A stretch of 64,000 bases of DNA from NCBI GenBank assembly GCA_008360955.1, contig LUCM01000658.1:93652-157651 (forward strand), read 5' to 3'. This document shows, in pieces, positions 35,701-47,984 of the stretch. Every line of letters begins with the position of its first letter. Position 1 is the first letter of the stretch. Origin of the DNA: Fasciolopsis buskii (Eukaryota > Platyhelminthes > Trematoda > Plagiorchiida > Fasciolidae). The notes below the pieces were generated by a model. That model saw only the letters and a list, made by a program, of their open reading frames with translations. It had not been told where the DNA came from and did not search any database. A program made the translations under genes and the position numbers.

Positions 35701-37379
35701 GTAACTAGCAATTTCTGTGCTCATTTAGCCAACTATTGCCCAACTGGTTGCTTTTACCAAATTGAATATCGGATTCAAACAGATAGACAAAAACGATCAG
35801 ACTTGCCGCCTCCGTACAGGATAGTCGGATGCCAGAACCTCGCGTGCAGCTTAAGCGCTGAGTTCGGACGCCGGGCAAAGTGCCTCGCCGAATCCTTCCA
35901 TGGCAATGAGAACGAATGCATTAGGGCATCGGAAATTCCAAACCCGACCTACCCCCACCCTGGCGTGCGTGATGCTAAATTCCCGCAGATTTATGCGATG
36001 GGGCTTGCAAACCGATCACAATGATCTTGCATTGGTTGTTGCTATTCTGCTGGTGCCTTCTTATCGTAGAACGCTATTCCATGTGGGCCCGGTGTACCTT
36101 GCCGAGAACTTAATGTTGAAAACGTCAAATCAATGTAGGGATTAGAATCGCATGCACTGCGGCAATCAGGTGCCTCAGTCTCTTTCCAATGTACCCTTCA
36201 AGTTACAAAGTCAGCCCAAGCTCACCGCTGGCTGCGAACTTTCATGGGGCTAACCGATGGCCTTCGGTCGCATCTCATAATCAAGGACTATTTATAAGAC
36301 GCACCCTTAGTACCATATGTAGTAAGCTGCCTCAGGACGTCTAATGAAGTTTTCATGATTGCCAAGCAAGGGTCCATGTGGGAAGCAAGTTGGACGAACG
36401 TATTGAAATAAGTGGCTCTCCCGGGAGGTCACCTGCTTGCCCGCACTGTGCGTTCTGAGAGTCGACCTGTTTACCTAGGTCCCTGCGCTGGCCCAATAGT
36501 CTTATAATCAACATTGTGAGTGTTATCCTCGTCACCATACCAAAAGCGCCCACCGATTTTCTTCTGTACTCGCGCTGGTGACTTGTTTGTCGACCTAGTT
36601 AGATCCAATGTTTTATTTCTATGGGTTTTGCCCCAATTAGCAGTCCGATCTGGTTCTCGTTATGTTGTTCCTTGTCAATATCCTGCTATATGCGTCAGAT
36701 TTTTGTTTGCTTTATCATATCCAACCCACACCACAAAATAAAGTTTTTTCGAGTCAGTCATCCGATGCTGTCTTTTATTCAAAATCCCTAAGTAGCGCTT
36801 TGGAATGCAGTTGATCGGCTACTGTGCAAGCCTAAATTACATGGGAAGCTGTGAGTCGTTGAAATTAGATCCCTTGTGGCTCCGACGCATAAGAACAAAC
36901 CTGGCACTCATTGACAATATTATTACAATGGACAGGTGCATCTTCATACCTAGTGTCAGAAACCCACTCCCATAATTTCCCCGAAATAAGGACTCCGTTG
37001 TTAAGCTCTCACTTTCAAAGACATCCGCTGGAGCCAACTGCTCTATTACTAAATATTCGTCATTGCCCATTTTATCACCATCATCCACCGCATTTAAAAG
37101 CGAAGTACGTAGAGTAGTTACTATGCCCTTTCTAATTAATCTATACCACCCGTACTCACCCGAGGATCGAATGTATGAAACTAGATTGGGTTTTTAAAAA
37201 AGGCTTTGTTGTCACCGTCTCGTTGATTGCGGAAAAAGAAGTAAATCCCCCTACTCATATCACCACATGAAAGATCGAAATTACAATGAAATCTTGATTT
37301 CTTTGTTTCCCATTCCTCATCGATATCTCCCTGTACATTTCAGATAATTTGGAATTCCCATCTCCTCCACCAGCATAGT
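32761..37379. other. No recognisable gene (4.6 kb)
   Basis: Frames at 33,333-33,704 (plus, 123 codons), 34,324-34,581 (plus), 34,873-35,205 (minus), 35,803-36,024 (plus) and 36,837-37,088 (minus) show no motif. A minute TTGAG tandem run lies at 33,295-33,313. Confidence 0.4.
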
Positions 37380-39480
37380 TCTAAGTTCTGCTTCTTAGTT
37401 TTTTCCCATCGCATTTGTTTCCTTTTCACATAATATTTTCATTTCCTTGAAAAAAGAGAATGACATTGCAAACCATCTCGTGTCTCCCACTTCCAACTTC
37501 AAGCTGAGCTCCGACACTAGTGCATGTCACCTTTTTACATGCAGTTCTACGATAGATGCACCTCACTCTTTATTCTGCCTGCAAAATCGCTAGCTATTCT
37601 TCAATAATCTGGCTACTTATCCATAAACCTTATCGTTCTGACTGAGTATGGGTTTGCGCACTCGCAACTCTCCCCCATCCACCGACCGGCCTAATCCCTG
37701 CACCGTCGCCAAAACAGTTTGGCAAACCTATTTGACTACCATCTTCAAAATTAAACATTCACTATCATCCTCACTTTTTATCTTTCATCATCGCCCCCTG
37801 GCTCTTAGGAGTCAACTTTGTTTCTGACTAACCGAAACGGTTTCCTCCGAACAAAAATAGGTCAAAGTCTCTGATCCTTTCTTTCTCACTCCTCTTTGAT
37901 ATCTCTGTTCATTTTAGACACTTTGGACCCCATGATATCTCCATGAGCATAAGGTCATGCGTAGTTTTTATTTCTTTAGTGACCGTTTCAACTTACCCTA
38001 CCTGCTGGCTCCGAACGTTTCTTGTGTTTGAAAGGCGTGGTTTCCTAGAGTGGAACTCAATACATGATTTCTGAGCTGTGAAATCAGGCAGTCCCAAGAG
38101 CATGTTTTTTAGCTTTCACTGATTTTATCTACAGCAGCTGTTCACTGTCCGTCCGAATAAGGGTTCATTTTTCTTTACTCCTATCGTTTTTGGTCCACAC
38201 ACGAGATTATTCTGTCAATCTGTTTATACGCGACACAAAACAAAACCCCAGAGTGCTCACATAATTAACCACCATCCCTGTATTTTGGGTTTCATTATAC
38301 GTTATAATTACTTCCTTTCCTGAATCAATCGTAAAGGTGCTGACCTCTTAATCCGCAGTTGGTAGTTACGCCAGACCGCCGCCCGTTTGTTCTCCTTTCA
38401 AGACCGTACATTTTTGCTCGGATGAAAACACTGACTTCATTTTCTGGCCACTGCCTTTTCGGCCCGTCCGAGATTATCCGCTCCTGGTGAAATGACGCCA
38501 CGTTTCTCCTACTTGCACCATATTTGCATTCCTTCCTTCACCTCCCGAGTATACCGGCGTTAGCAAAATCGTGTGGGGCGCGGTCATATCCACCGCTTCA
38601 GCCGGCACACATCGGGTGGGCAGCCCGGCTGCGGCGGTGTGTGTGCAGATAGGTTGGCGGATTAAACCTGTTGTTTTCACTTAACGGTGTATTTCAGTTT
38701 GGAAGGCCAGCACTCGGTCAGCCCCACCCACTAGCACTGTTGTGGTAAACAGCCATCTAGTCTGTGTTCACATGCACCATACTGTTTTGGTTTTCCTTTG
38801 CCCCTTGTCGAAGTTCGTTTGCCGGAACTATAAAAGGCGGACTCAAGGGTAAGGTATTTTTATTGGCATCCGATACAAACTTACGTTCATAATTCATTCT
38901 GACATTCGAAAATATATGAGGACCGTCATTTCTCATGAACTTCTATTTCGCTCTGCGAAATATGGCGACAGATCGGTGCTCCTGTCAACTGTTTTTCGAA
39001 CTATTCAACCAGACATTACCTGATTTGATTCCAATTAACCTTCCTCTTTTCTAATCCCACCTTCACCACTAGACCTAGCAGAGATTCATGAAATCAAAGT
39101 TGCCCAAAACACAGCTCATCGGTTTGTCATCCAATTACACAGTTTTTATTCCATGTCGCCGTCTTCCTTGCCCAACAGACCATGCTTTTAAATTTTTTGC
39201 TTTTTATACAGCCAGTGCTCGTTCAGTATACTAGTCACCAGACTGTGCATTCCATGACAAACTGCTTTCAAATTTTCCGTTCTCGGTTTTGTTGTTTTTT
39301 TCTCACCGCGCGGCATCCATTCTACCAAATCAAATTCGTGTTCACTCTCAGCATTTAGAAAACTTACTGCCTTAATGAATTTTCCAGCGACAATGTCGGT
39401 CCACTTCGGTTTGCTGCATGTATATGGCGTCCTGCGAGATGCGCTACAATGACATTGAGCGATATGGAAAAGAAGCCCCC
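37380..39480 (+). repeat. HT repeat family, copy 5 (5' part)
   Basis: Collinear with 12,800-14,900 over about 2.1 kb, including CAAGCTGAGCTCCGACACTAG near 37,500 and GACCATGC then TGTGCATTCCA near 39,180-39,255. It ends around GCGTCCTGCGAGATGCGC (39,430), which matches GGCCTGCGAGACGCACAA at 14,835. The 3' part with the hairpin is absent. Sequence on the plus strand is C/T-rich. Confidence 0.7.
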
Positions 39481-41229
39481 GTTAGACTCAGATACCCCTC
39501 GTGGTAATTGGTTACCATTTATGCTCATACTAAGCATATGACTGAAGGTACGCGTTATTAGCTATTGTACAAGCCCACAACGTTTGTACGTGAGTGCTTA
39601 TTTGTTTATCTTTTATTTTTGTTGATTTGAGTTTTTGTTAGTCGTCCACTCCGTAGGTCGCATTCAGATTGGCCTTACCCCGGAATTCAGAGGAGTTTAA
39701 AATACCGTTCTTTCGTCCATTTCCTTCCTGGTTCTTTAACGAGTATATCAGTTGTCATCTTTCCAACACTAACACTGAGGAACTAACTCGATTCAGGTCG
39801 CAACGTCGTCCGTTGAGGCTTGTGGACGTGAGGCATGAATGCTTCAAATCTCCTCAAATAAGGAGGTTATATCATTATATGTTGCCTCCGTGATTCGGAT
39901 CTGAACCACGCCGATATTGACCAGTTTAATATTCTTCCTGTCTGTCAGACTGTGCCGAGAATGCGCACAAATGAAATATTTCTACTTCCTACGCATCATA
40001 ATAAACGTCAAGTTAGCAGAATAGTAACCAAGCAGCAATTTTGCCGCTCCAGCTTTATTTTTTTTTCCTCTGTCATCTCCCCATTTGAGGCCTCCGCTTG
40101 CTGCCGCTCGCGCATGAGGCTGTAGCTGTTCTTTGTCAGAAGCTTTATTTCCATATACTTTTGTTAAAATCCCTAATTTGGAATTGTCCGCCTCATTTTC
40201 TTTCCTTTTATCATTTCCCTTTGGGATGGCTAGACACCATCAGATTTGACTTTACCTGGAGCACGTTTTCTTTCATACGTGTTCCTCTTCAAAATGGACT
40301 GAGCCTTGTTTTCTATTAAAACCTATTAGATTGCTTACGTTTGTATCCACAAGCAGCACTGAGCATTCGCTGACCGTTATTTTAGTCTGTGCATTTACTC
40401 ATTTCCTTCCAACGCCGTATCTGTCGAGTATCAGGGTTATTCTGTTCATATTGCTGATCTTTAGCGGGCTGACCTTACTTCTTGATCGGCATTATCCGTT
40501 CCCGCCATCTCAAGTGAAAACAGCCAAAGTCCGCCGGCAAAAATTAAACGTAGCACATTTGTGGGTTGCTTTGCTCGCATTACTGCGCCCATGGGACTGC
40601 CATCATTCCATCGGTTGTCAGGATTGCACTTTGATTGGTCCATCTTGTTGATACACTTCATGTGATTCAGTTCATGGCGATTTCGTCCGATCTGGGCCGC
40701 TCATTTTGACTGGTTGGTCCAGTTCACGATATGGATTTCTTTTTCATGTTTGCAGTCATGCTTTCTGATGATACCACTTTGTCGGCTGTCCTTCATTGGT
40801 TAATAAGATGACACTGTCCTTTTCTAGCCTCACATTCTGCACTTGTTTGCAGTCTGTCGGGATTAGGCAATATCTAAGCTCTTGCGATGCTCATGATTAG
40901 TCTGGCGCGGCTCAGCCTCGCACAACCACCGCAAACTAATAAAATTGGTCCACCAGACTCAGGTACAAAAGCCAAGTCGACTGTCATTTCTTCGCGGGGA
41001 TTGTCTCTCCTTCCACATTCGCTCAAACCGACCCCTTATGGCCAGTCCTCGTTTGTTCTTTCACATCGGAACTTGCAGTAAGATGACACGTAACTCTTTA
41101 ACACCGGCAAACGGTTTCTGAATCGGAGTCCTGGATTTTTGAACTGCAATGAAGCAGTCTGTTGCTGATTTAGTTAGCGTGAATCATTCATCGAAATTCA
41201 GCCGTTCAGTCCACCATCCGTTAATAGTC
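39481..41229. other. No recognisable gene
   Basis: Frames at 39,669-39,893 and 40,331-40,651 (106 codons) have no motif. Plus strand is T-rich around 40,030-40,270. The end may hold decayed downstream sequence of the minus-strand CR1-like relic, before which it lies. Confidence 0.35.
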
Positions 41230-41830
41230 TCCAACTCCTGAGATATAACCTATATTGATACAGCTATATCCCCTGCAAAAATGACGTGTTTTCGAGGTCT
41301 CGCTTTGATTCGTTTATAAAGAAGGGGAAAGAAAGAGGCCAAGACACAGAGCCTTACGCCACTTAGTTGGTGTTGCGATTCGGATTCGTAGTCATCCTCC
41401 GAAAATGTTAGGACGTATGTCCTTAGACACTGCCTCAAAAACCTGAGGGAACCAGTTGTACCAAACGTCGGCGGCTTAGGATTTATTAAAAACTGACTTA
41501 GAGTCAAAGGTTTTAGTGTTGTCCAGGTGACGGACCTCACCTGTGTTCCTCCCACCCATACAGCGATTTGTTTCAACTAAGACATCAAAAGATTCAGCAG
41601 GCATAACATTATTGACAGTCGTATGCCGCATCGAGGTCAAGGGCCTTCTGCTTATAAGGAACAGACAATTAATACATAAATACTGGTTCCAAGCGTTTGC
41701 ATGATACCGATCTCGGACGTACCTGGCTGCAATTTTATCCTTTTGCCTAGAATGTGAATTGCTTTTTGGAACCAAGATCTTCATTATCCTTTCCCCCGGA
41801 AGATCTCCCATCCCAAAGCCGCGCCTTGTA
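41230..41830 (-). pseudogene. CR1-like LINE reverse transcriptase relic
   Basis: Two overlapping minus-strand frames (41,811-41,476 and 41,576-41,250) together follow a CR1-type polymerase. HLDNTKTFDSKS corresponds to motif A (YLDYTKAFDSVNH) and keeps both aspartates. The segment RFLRQCLRTYVLTFSEDDY spans the middle. LSGVRLCVLASFFPLLYKRI corresponds to motif B (LSGVPQGSVLGPLLF-IYIND). VIFAGDIAVSI corresponds to the FADDI box, with the first catalytic aspartate changed to glycine. At least one frame change near 41,500 separates motif A from the rest. It differs clearly in wording from the CR1-like relic at 22.1 kb, so two families or very old copies are present. Confidence 0.7.
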
Positions 41831-42599
41831 CAGCTACGTTAAAGGCTTGCATAAGAAATCTGCCGCAGGTTGGGCGACTGCTGGATGGATGAATGCCCTG
41901 TGACCCTACAGATTTTTGGTTGTTTAATGATTTAAAACAAGAGGTAATTCGTCTTCATTTAACCCATCTAATGTAGATATTATTCCGGTCCATCGGGAGG
42001 TGTGGAAATCGTTGAGTTGCACCTGGGTGTACACTGTTAAACACTGAGAAAGGAATTTCGGCTATATTTTCGACCGTTAGACATAGGATACCGTCAGCTT
42101 CACGAGGGTTCGCACTCGCTCACGCGTGGTCATTTCAGAGAGTGTGTATATGCAGAATTTTTTAGGATTTGTTTTCGCCTGCTGGGATAATTTGTTTCCG
42201 CACTCAAACTTTATGTTTCCAGGGTTCCCGGAACTGATGACCCTGGTAACGAACCCATGAGCCTCTTTGGGAGTTATTCTCTCCTTCTATCTCAGGCTTT
42301 TGCCAGGTTGGATGGCACTTATTCCTCCGCACAGCTAAAGAAGCACCGTCGCCAGTGAGCTGCAGAACCCCTCTTCGTACTACCGATCGCTTTTCATTGA
42401 CTGATGGCTCTGAAAAATGTGGAGTCTATTGCATTCTTATTGATGCATCACACTGATCTCCTTTGATTTTGGCAACAGTCCAAATAAGTTTACCACTTGG
42501 TTTCCTCTTGCCTTGCAGTGGATAACAATTGCAGTACCCCGTGATCAGTTTCGCCCAGCAGCTTTCCCACTTCTGTAAAGCAGATATCCCTTCTTTATC
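41831..42599. other. No recognisable feature
   Basis: May hold the upstream coding part of the minus-strand relic, but no block is readable. Confidence 0.3.
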
Positions 42600-43030
42600 G
42601 GATTCTAATAAGATCAGACGTCGACGGTTGCTGCTGTTCTCTAGGTTTAGCCTTCTGTTTAACGGGCTAAGTCAATCCACGAATGTAGAGCCATACCAAG
42701 AACTCATCATCATTTCAGATGCATTGTTTTCGACTACGCTGGTCTCAGGAGAGCTAACTTTTCTCAAAACAGGTAACCGTGGTGGCTTGCTTATCAAATT
42801 CTGTGGCAGCACAGTCAGAGCAAAATCCTCTCAAACTGCAAGTACTGGGGATGACACCAAACCGCTGGCTCTGATGCCGGTAATGTTAGCCTGAACTAAG
42901 AAATCTATAGTATGAAGGAGCTTGAAATTTCCAGATATCAACTGGGAGAACGGAAGTGCAGCGCGGCAGTCTAGGGGAGGTGTTCTTACAGTTGCTGCTC
43001 TTATATGGCCTGATGTAATATGCAAGATAA
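42600..43030 (+). pseudogene. CR1-like LINE endonuclease relic
   Basis: The frame 42,529-42,894 reads YQELIIISDALFSTTLVSGE followed by TFLKTGNRGGLLI. This recalls the P--I-ITETWL...RGGG-LL blocks of CR1-type endonucleases. After a stop, another frame reads KFPDINWENG near 42,925-42,955, matching the GDFN-P-INW block that carries a catalytic Asp/Asn pair (the GD is not preserved here). The orientation is opposite to the reverse transcriptase at 41.2-41.8 kb, so they come from different insertions. The assignment is moderate because each block is short. Confidence 0.45.
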
Positions 43031-43984
43031 GATACTGCGCATGGAGTATGCAGTTACCCTTTGCTGTTAAACTTAGTGAGCATCATGTGTCAAGGGAATA
43101 TAAGAAAGTCAACAACCAAGGACCCTCTAAGCAAAGGCGACGGTGTTGTAATCACATTTGAGTCTTCCGTGCCGAATGAACCGCCGGTTAGTAACTATGT
43201 AAGGTGTTATAGTAGGTTGAGAATTAAAGGAATAAGATGGACCGCGGCATTAACTGTCTGGTCATCAGAGGGCGAAGGCTCAATCGTGTCTAAAGCTAAG
43301 GCGAACCGTGAGAACTCAAAAGAGATCGGAAAAGTGCGAAGTGCATTGTGCCCATCAGACATCGGAAAGCCAAACAAGCTCACAATAAAATGCAAGCGCT
43401 GCAACAAAAGGAAAACTACTTGTTTGAGTGTAACTGAACAAGAGATATCAAAGAAAACCCTAAAGCCTACGACGAGCATGCGCAGTCTGAGGAAAGGCCA
43501 AGGGCTGTTTCGGACGGCAACCTGGCGGTGTCCGAATCCGGAAAAGTAACTGTCTTGCTGAAAACGTTCATGGGATTTTTGCGCTTGCAGGAAGAAGCCC
43601 CCATCAACCTAAGAACCCCAAAATCTCCCTAGATTCCGGACATTCTGGGGCTCCTTACAGCAAGACAGAAAGTTGGGACAGAGTTAAACATGATAAATAA
43701 GTTTAAAGCTGCTGGAGTCGAAGGGAAACTCCAGGCGATCTTTTGGCTTTTGGCTAAATCATTTGCAGTTTCTGTCACTCAGCGATAAAAGCCTCAGTCC
43801 GGAATGGGCAATGCACGAAGGCTAACAAGCTGGTGCATTAGTTGGAATACAGAAGAGCACGAGCCCTCTGGCTGGTTGCCCTAAAATGCTGTCGCCGTCA
43901 TTTTGACGAACTCATGTCGGATATTTGGAACAAATTTAATCGCCGTTAGCCACCACAGTCAGCCGGATTAATTGTTGCTGAAAG
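43031..43984. other. Unassigned; open frame 43,061-43,549 without motif
   Basis: The 162-codon plus-strand frame is basic, with a Lys/Arg/Cys cluster (KCKRCNKRK), but I do not recognise it. It precedes the Penelope-like element in the same orientation and could be its upstream region or part of the LINE relic before it. Confidence 0.3.
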
Positions 43985-44713
43985 CCGCATTGTTTCTTAA
44001 ACTTGGGGTTACGCGTCACTGAACTTGAAAGATCTGTTCAGTCAGCTGTCGGATCTGATGCGTCTTCTCCGGAGAGTTTAGAGAAACGTAAATTCGGTCT
44101 CGTCAACTCATGTTACCAATATCGTGACAACAGAGGAGAAAAGCGAGGATTGGTAACGCTTGAGCACTTGAAACGTCTAAAAGATCTACAAACAAACAAC
44201 GAAATAACGTTGACCAAATCAGATAAAAGAGCTGGTAATGTTATCATCAATAAGTTGGACTACATTGAGAAAATGAATAGAATACTGGGTGACGAGTCAA
44301 AATTCACAAAGACTCCAACTGAAAGGGATAGGACAACTCAAAGAGAAAAGGCAATTTCTATGAGATTACGAGCCTTAAAACAGAATGGAATGATTGACGC
44401 CTTAGCTTTTGAGCGGATACGATCCATAGGTACAATAATTCCCAGATTGTACGGCCTACCGAAGGTGCACAAAGACGGAGCTCCGATGAGGCCTATTTTG
44501 GACATGTGTAATTCCCCGTATCACGCTTTATCTAAGTGTTTAGCCAGCCTACTGGAACCAGTCAGGGCAATCATTTCTAGACATAGTGTGCGAGATACAT
44601 TTCATCTCACAGAAACTATTAGGAGCCTACGTCTCGAAGGGAAGCAGATGTTATCACTGGATGTAGTTTCTCTGTTTACGAATGTTCCGATCAGCAAAAC
44701 TATTAATTACATT
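43985..44713 (+). pseudogene. Penelope-like element: reverse transcriptase, N-terminal half
   Basis: The most intact protein stretch of the window (44,003 onward, about 237 codons before the break). Blocks in order: LTKSDKRAGNVIINKLDYI (about residues 70-88), PRLYGLPKVHK (147-157), RPILDMCNSPYH (163-174) and MLSLDVVSLFTNVPI (216-230). The last is motif A with the first catalytic aspartate. These are diagnostic of Penelope-like elements, whose reverse transcriptase is related to telomerase and which are common in flatworms. An upstream FLNLGL word fits the region before the first Met. The frame runs into foreign sequence after TINYI at 44,713, where an HT repeat is inserted. The rest of the domain resumes at 45,816. 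Confidence 0.92.
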
Positions 44714-45815
44714 TTTTTATTATAATGTATAATTCTCGATTTGCGAGATGCGTGCGCAAGGCAAGATCAAGTGTTTACATAGATAATACACAGGAAATAC
44801 GAACAATATAAATCGAAGGGAGAGGAAGTGAGAGCGACCTTAAGTAATTTGAGAGGTTCGTTTGTTTTTGTATATTTCTCGACATACGAGAGTCATGCGC
44901 AAGACCGGATCAAATTTGGGCCAAGAAGGCACATGGCAGACACGAAAAACGGAAACCAAACATACAATGCAATGTGGTTTTGCTCGCAAGATCATAACAG
45001 GCAATGTGATTTCCCGAGCACGGGTTGTAAATCAGAGCCAGATAATGGTTGGCGGAGATTTTTCTGTGACTGATTACCAGTCCTGCACTGCGAGTAATAC
45101 CATATTTGAATGCAGCAAAGTCGCGTATCGCGGGCGCAAAATATGGCTGGAGGGCAATGGCTGTCGCCGCCTGTTGGCCAGGATACTCGATAATCAAGAG
45201 AGTTATATGGTGGAGATGGGCATCAATATGGATGTGATAACGGAATGGAGATGAGCGAAAACCAGACTGGATATCAAAAAAGGCAGTATAAAACTCAAAA
45301 TAATCTGAAAGCACAGTCCGTTAAGCAAGGAAAGCGGCGACAATGGATGATAATTGTGCGATCGTAATACTAATACATGAGGTTTGTTTCAAGCCAATTT
45401 GAGTTCATAAATTTCAGCTTGATCTAGAGATGAAGATGATGTTGGAAAGGAAGAAGGAGAACCGGAATCAAATCAGGCGACATCTCGTGGACTCCTGTGA
45501 AGAACTGTTCCCGGGAGCATCGGTCTATTGCCAAATTCCGCAGACCAGAATAGAATTTCATGAGAAGTAAATGCCCTCCGATATTTTGCAATGGCAGTAT
45601 TTATTTTGAACGTCAATTCATATCAGATGCCAGCAAAAATACTTCCTCCGTAAGTCCGTTTTTAGCGTTTGGGCAAAAGAACTTTGGGAAGGAGCAAGAG
45701 GAAGCCAGTACGAAAAGGTGTACGTGAACAGAGGCACTAGATGGCTATTTACTACGACAATTCTAGCGCTTGGGTTGACCGAGTGCTGTCCACCCAACCT
45801 GAAAATCACCGTTGC
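44714..45815 (-). mobile_element. HT repeat family, copy 6, inserted in the Penelope-like element
   Basis: About 1.1 kb separating the two halves of one reverse transcriptase. Read on the minus strand it starts inside the 5' part of the family (matching 38,690-39,130 and 14,085-14,560). It jumps by deletion to the 3' part near 45,280 (TTTGATATCCAGTCTGG) and reaches a family terminus near 44,870. A second terminus copy (TTGATCTTGCCTTGCGC, hairpin CTCGCAAATCGAG, AATTATACATTATAA) lies at 44,725-44,780. So the insertion is truncated at one end, internally deleted, and has a duplicated hairpin end. Open frames on both strands (44,862-45,254 plus; 44,910-45,314 minus) overlap. Confidence 0.8.
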
Positions 45816-46400
45816 GAGTGCGTTCAAGATAACAACATCTCCATAGGGATCCCATTGGATGAACTGGAGCAGCTACTCTTTGTGTGTACCAAAAATGTTC
45901 AATTTCAACTCATTGGTGAAATATACCGGCGAAAGGATGGAGTGGCAATGGGGTCTTCTCTGGGACCATTGTTTGCTGATATCTTTATGTATAAACTGGA
46001 GAATAAGAAACTACGCTCACCAATCAGGCAATGTACCGTTTACAAACGTCATGGTGGTGATATGCTGTGTTGTAGAGGAACATGTAGACGTAAACGACAT
46101 GTTGCACACGTTTAACGGTGACCATCCAAACGAACGTTTAACGCTAGAAAAAGAAGCAGACCATAGTTTAGCATACTTAGATGCGTACATAAGGCGACGG
46201 CAGGACGGATCTGCACAACTATCAGTCTATAGAAAGGCAACATGGAACGGACAGTACATTCATTTTCAAAGCTTTGTGCCGTTACAAGCGAAGAGGAACC
46301 TAATATGCTGTTTAGTTGATAGAGCAAGAAGAATGTGTACGGACGACACAATTGAAAATGAACTTCGTTTCCTGCGGAGCGTTTTCGTATAAAATGGATA
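45816..46400 (+). pseudogene. Penelope-like element: reverse transcriptase, C-terminal half
   Basis: The domain resumes with CVQDNNISIGIPLDEL, FVCTKNVQFQLIGEIYRRKD and GVAMGSSLGPLFADIF, the Penelope counterpart of motif B. The catalytic box (YVDD in relatives) reads HGGD at 46,050-46,061, so one of the two aspartates is lost. A frame change follows directly. The other frame continues EEHVDVNDMLHTFN, HPNERLTLEKEAD, SLAYLDAYIRRRQDGS, VYRKATWNGQYIHFQSFVPL and RNLICCLVDRAR to a stop at 46,392. This is the thumb and connector of the same protein. Inactive as it stands. Confidence 0.9.
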
Positions 46401-46639
46401 CCCCGAAAGATTCATAAATAAAACTACGGAAAAACACGAAGTAAGACTAAAAGTAATAAGACCAATAAAGAAACCCGTAAAAGTTCGTTTGTCTGTCGCG
46501 GGTGACAAGGAAGCGAAAATTATCCAACGGAGACTGTCAACTTCAATCAGTGTAACATTCTTTGCTGCACAGTTAAAATTTTATCCACATCCAAATCGAT
46601 CATGCTTGCAACTAAAGGACAGACTGCCAAATTCTGCGG
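46401..46639 (+). other. Penelope linker, degraded
   Basis: Connects polymerase and nuclease parts. The plus strand contains GYPERFINK-like wording near 46,395-46,425 (NGYPERFINKTT in a shifted frame) and several stops. Confidence 0.5.
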
Positions 46640-47020
46640 CCTAATTCTGTGTGTATTCATTCACCTGCTCCTGTGGGACCAGGTACATTAGCCGCACGAC
46701 CAGGCGTTTGTCCGATCGCATTCGTGAACATCACTCGGCTTGGTTAAGCACAGAAACAATTAAGGCAATCACTAGCGCAGCGTGTCGAGTCAAACCACTC
46801 AGTGAATGTGACAAGTGCTTTTTGCACCATCTACAAAGTAAGGAGCGGACAATCAGGAACTTTCAAGTGTCGCATCTTGAACACAGCCGAAGCCGTATCT
46901 ATTCGTTCATGCAATCCACCTCTATGCGCTCAGAAACAATTTGTCCAGACTCTTAAACTTCCCTGGTCCGCTTGTCATTTTCCGACAGGTGGTCTACAAC
47001 TTGATCGTGTGACATATTGA
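46640..47020 (+). pseudogene. Penelope-like element: GIY-YIG endonuclease domain
   Basis: CVYSFTCSCGTRYISRTTRR at 46,648-46,707, then LSDRIREHHSAWLSTETIK. This is the Penelope type of GIY-YIG nuclease, in which the GIY element is replaced by VY--TC-CG and the second element is YIG. Here that glycine is serine (YIS). The catalytic arginine region (R-L--RI-EH) is kept. Near 46,790 the frame shifts to a second one reading VNVTSAFCTIYKV, LNTAEAVSIRSCNPPLC and QKQFVQTLKLPWS, the conserved end of the protein, with the catalytic Glu expected in TAEA. The domain would make the first-strand nick that primes reverse transcription. Frameshifted, so inactive. Confidence 0.88.
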
Positions 47021-47984
47021 TCAAATAAACATACGCACAGACGCATTATTAGAGTTGCGAACTGATGTGGCCGCAAACCGGCAATTTTCCTTGAACCATC
47101 TCCAGACCATATTTAATGTTATGTATTGGCTTGAATACGAATAACTGAAAACAAGCTTGTTCGTCACTTTGTGTTGTTCCCAGTTACTTATTTATTTAAT
47201 TGTTTATTTATTCTATACAACACAATTAAATGTGTGCCAGAAACCTAGAATTAGTTTAAACTAATTTTTTTTCTCGCATGTTTGCCCTAAGAGTATCATC
47301 AGAAACAAGATATGCGAGCTCAAAATAAACTCCGTTGCTATTGCAGCAGCATGGATTAATAGCTGGGAGGTCGTGACCTACAAACCTATTGTTGTCGCTG
47401 CATTGGTAGACGGAGCCCCCAGGCGAGGGCCACCGGGTCGACGTTTGCCGCGCGGACACTGGAAGAGCTTTTGACCCAGATAACCTCAATCGTTGGGATC
47501 ACAGGGGAAGCATTAATAGAGCTAGAGAGTGCTAGTATAAACAGCCGTTTCAGCAGAAGGGCGTTCATCTTTGAAATTAGGATGTACAAGTTGCCCCTGC
47601 AGATATGTCAGGTGACGTTCTTCAGGCTTTGGAATCCAAACCCTATCCTTCCTAATATCCATCTAATCCCGGGCAACAAGCAAGCGGAATCCATGGTACC
47701 ACATCATATATATATATAGGCCTGTGGGTTGATGCAGACACAGTCAACTCAATGGTACCTTTCACTAAGCCTGGCCGATTGCTAGAATACCTCGTAAAGG
47801 TAAAAAGCTTAAGATGTGGAGGACTCCCGAACCCAGAATCTGGTTGTAACTATAATGGCAAACTTCAGACCCTCTGAACACTGTTTATGCACTACAATTA
47901 CGGTCAAACTGGCTTCTTAGACCTAGGTCAGCAATATCCTGCAAGAAACTGATATGTTTCGATAAATGCAATTGAAAATCAAGA
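47021..47984. other. Penelope 3' flank and unassigned sequence
   Basis: AT-rich 3' flank to about 47,280 with short TTTATTTA runs. A small (TA)n tract lies near 47,706-47,717. Frames at 47,256-47,719 have no motif. Confidence 0.4.

Noticed and set aside
41230..43030. One CR1-like LINE with nuclease and polymerase
   Set aside because: The two parts are on opposite strands and in the wrong order.
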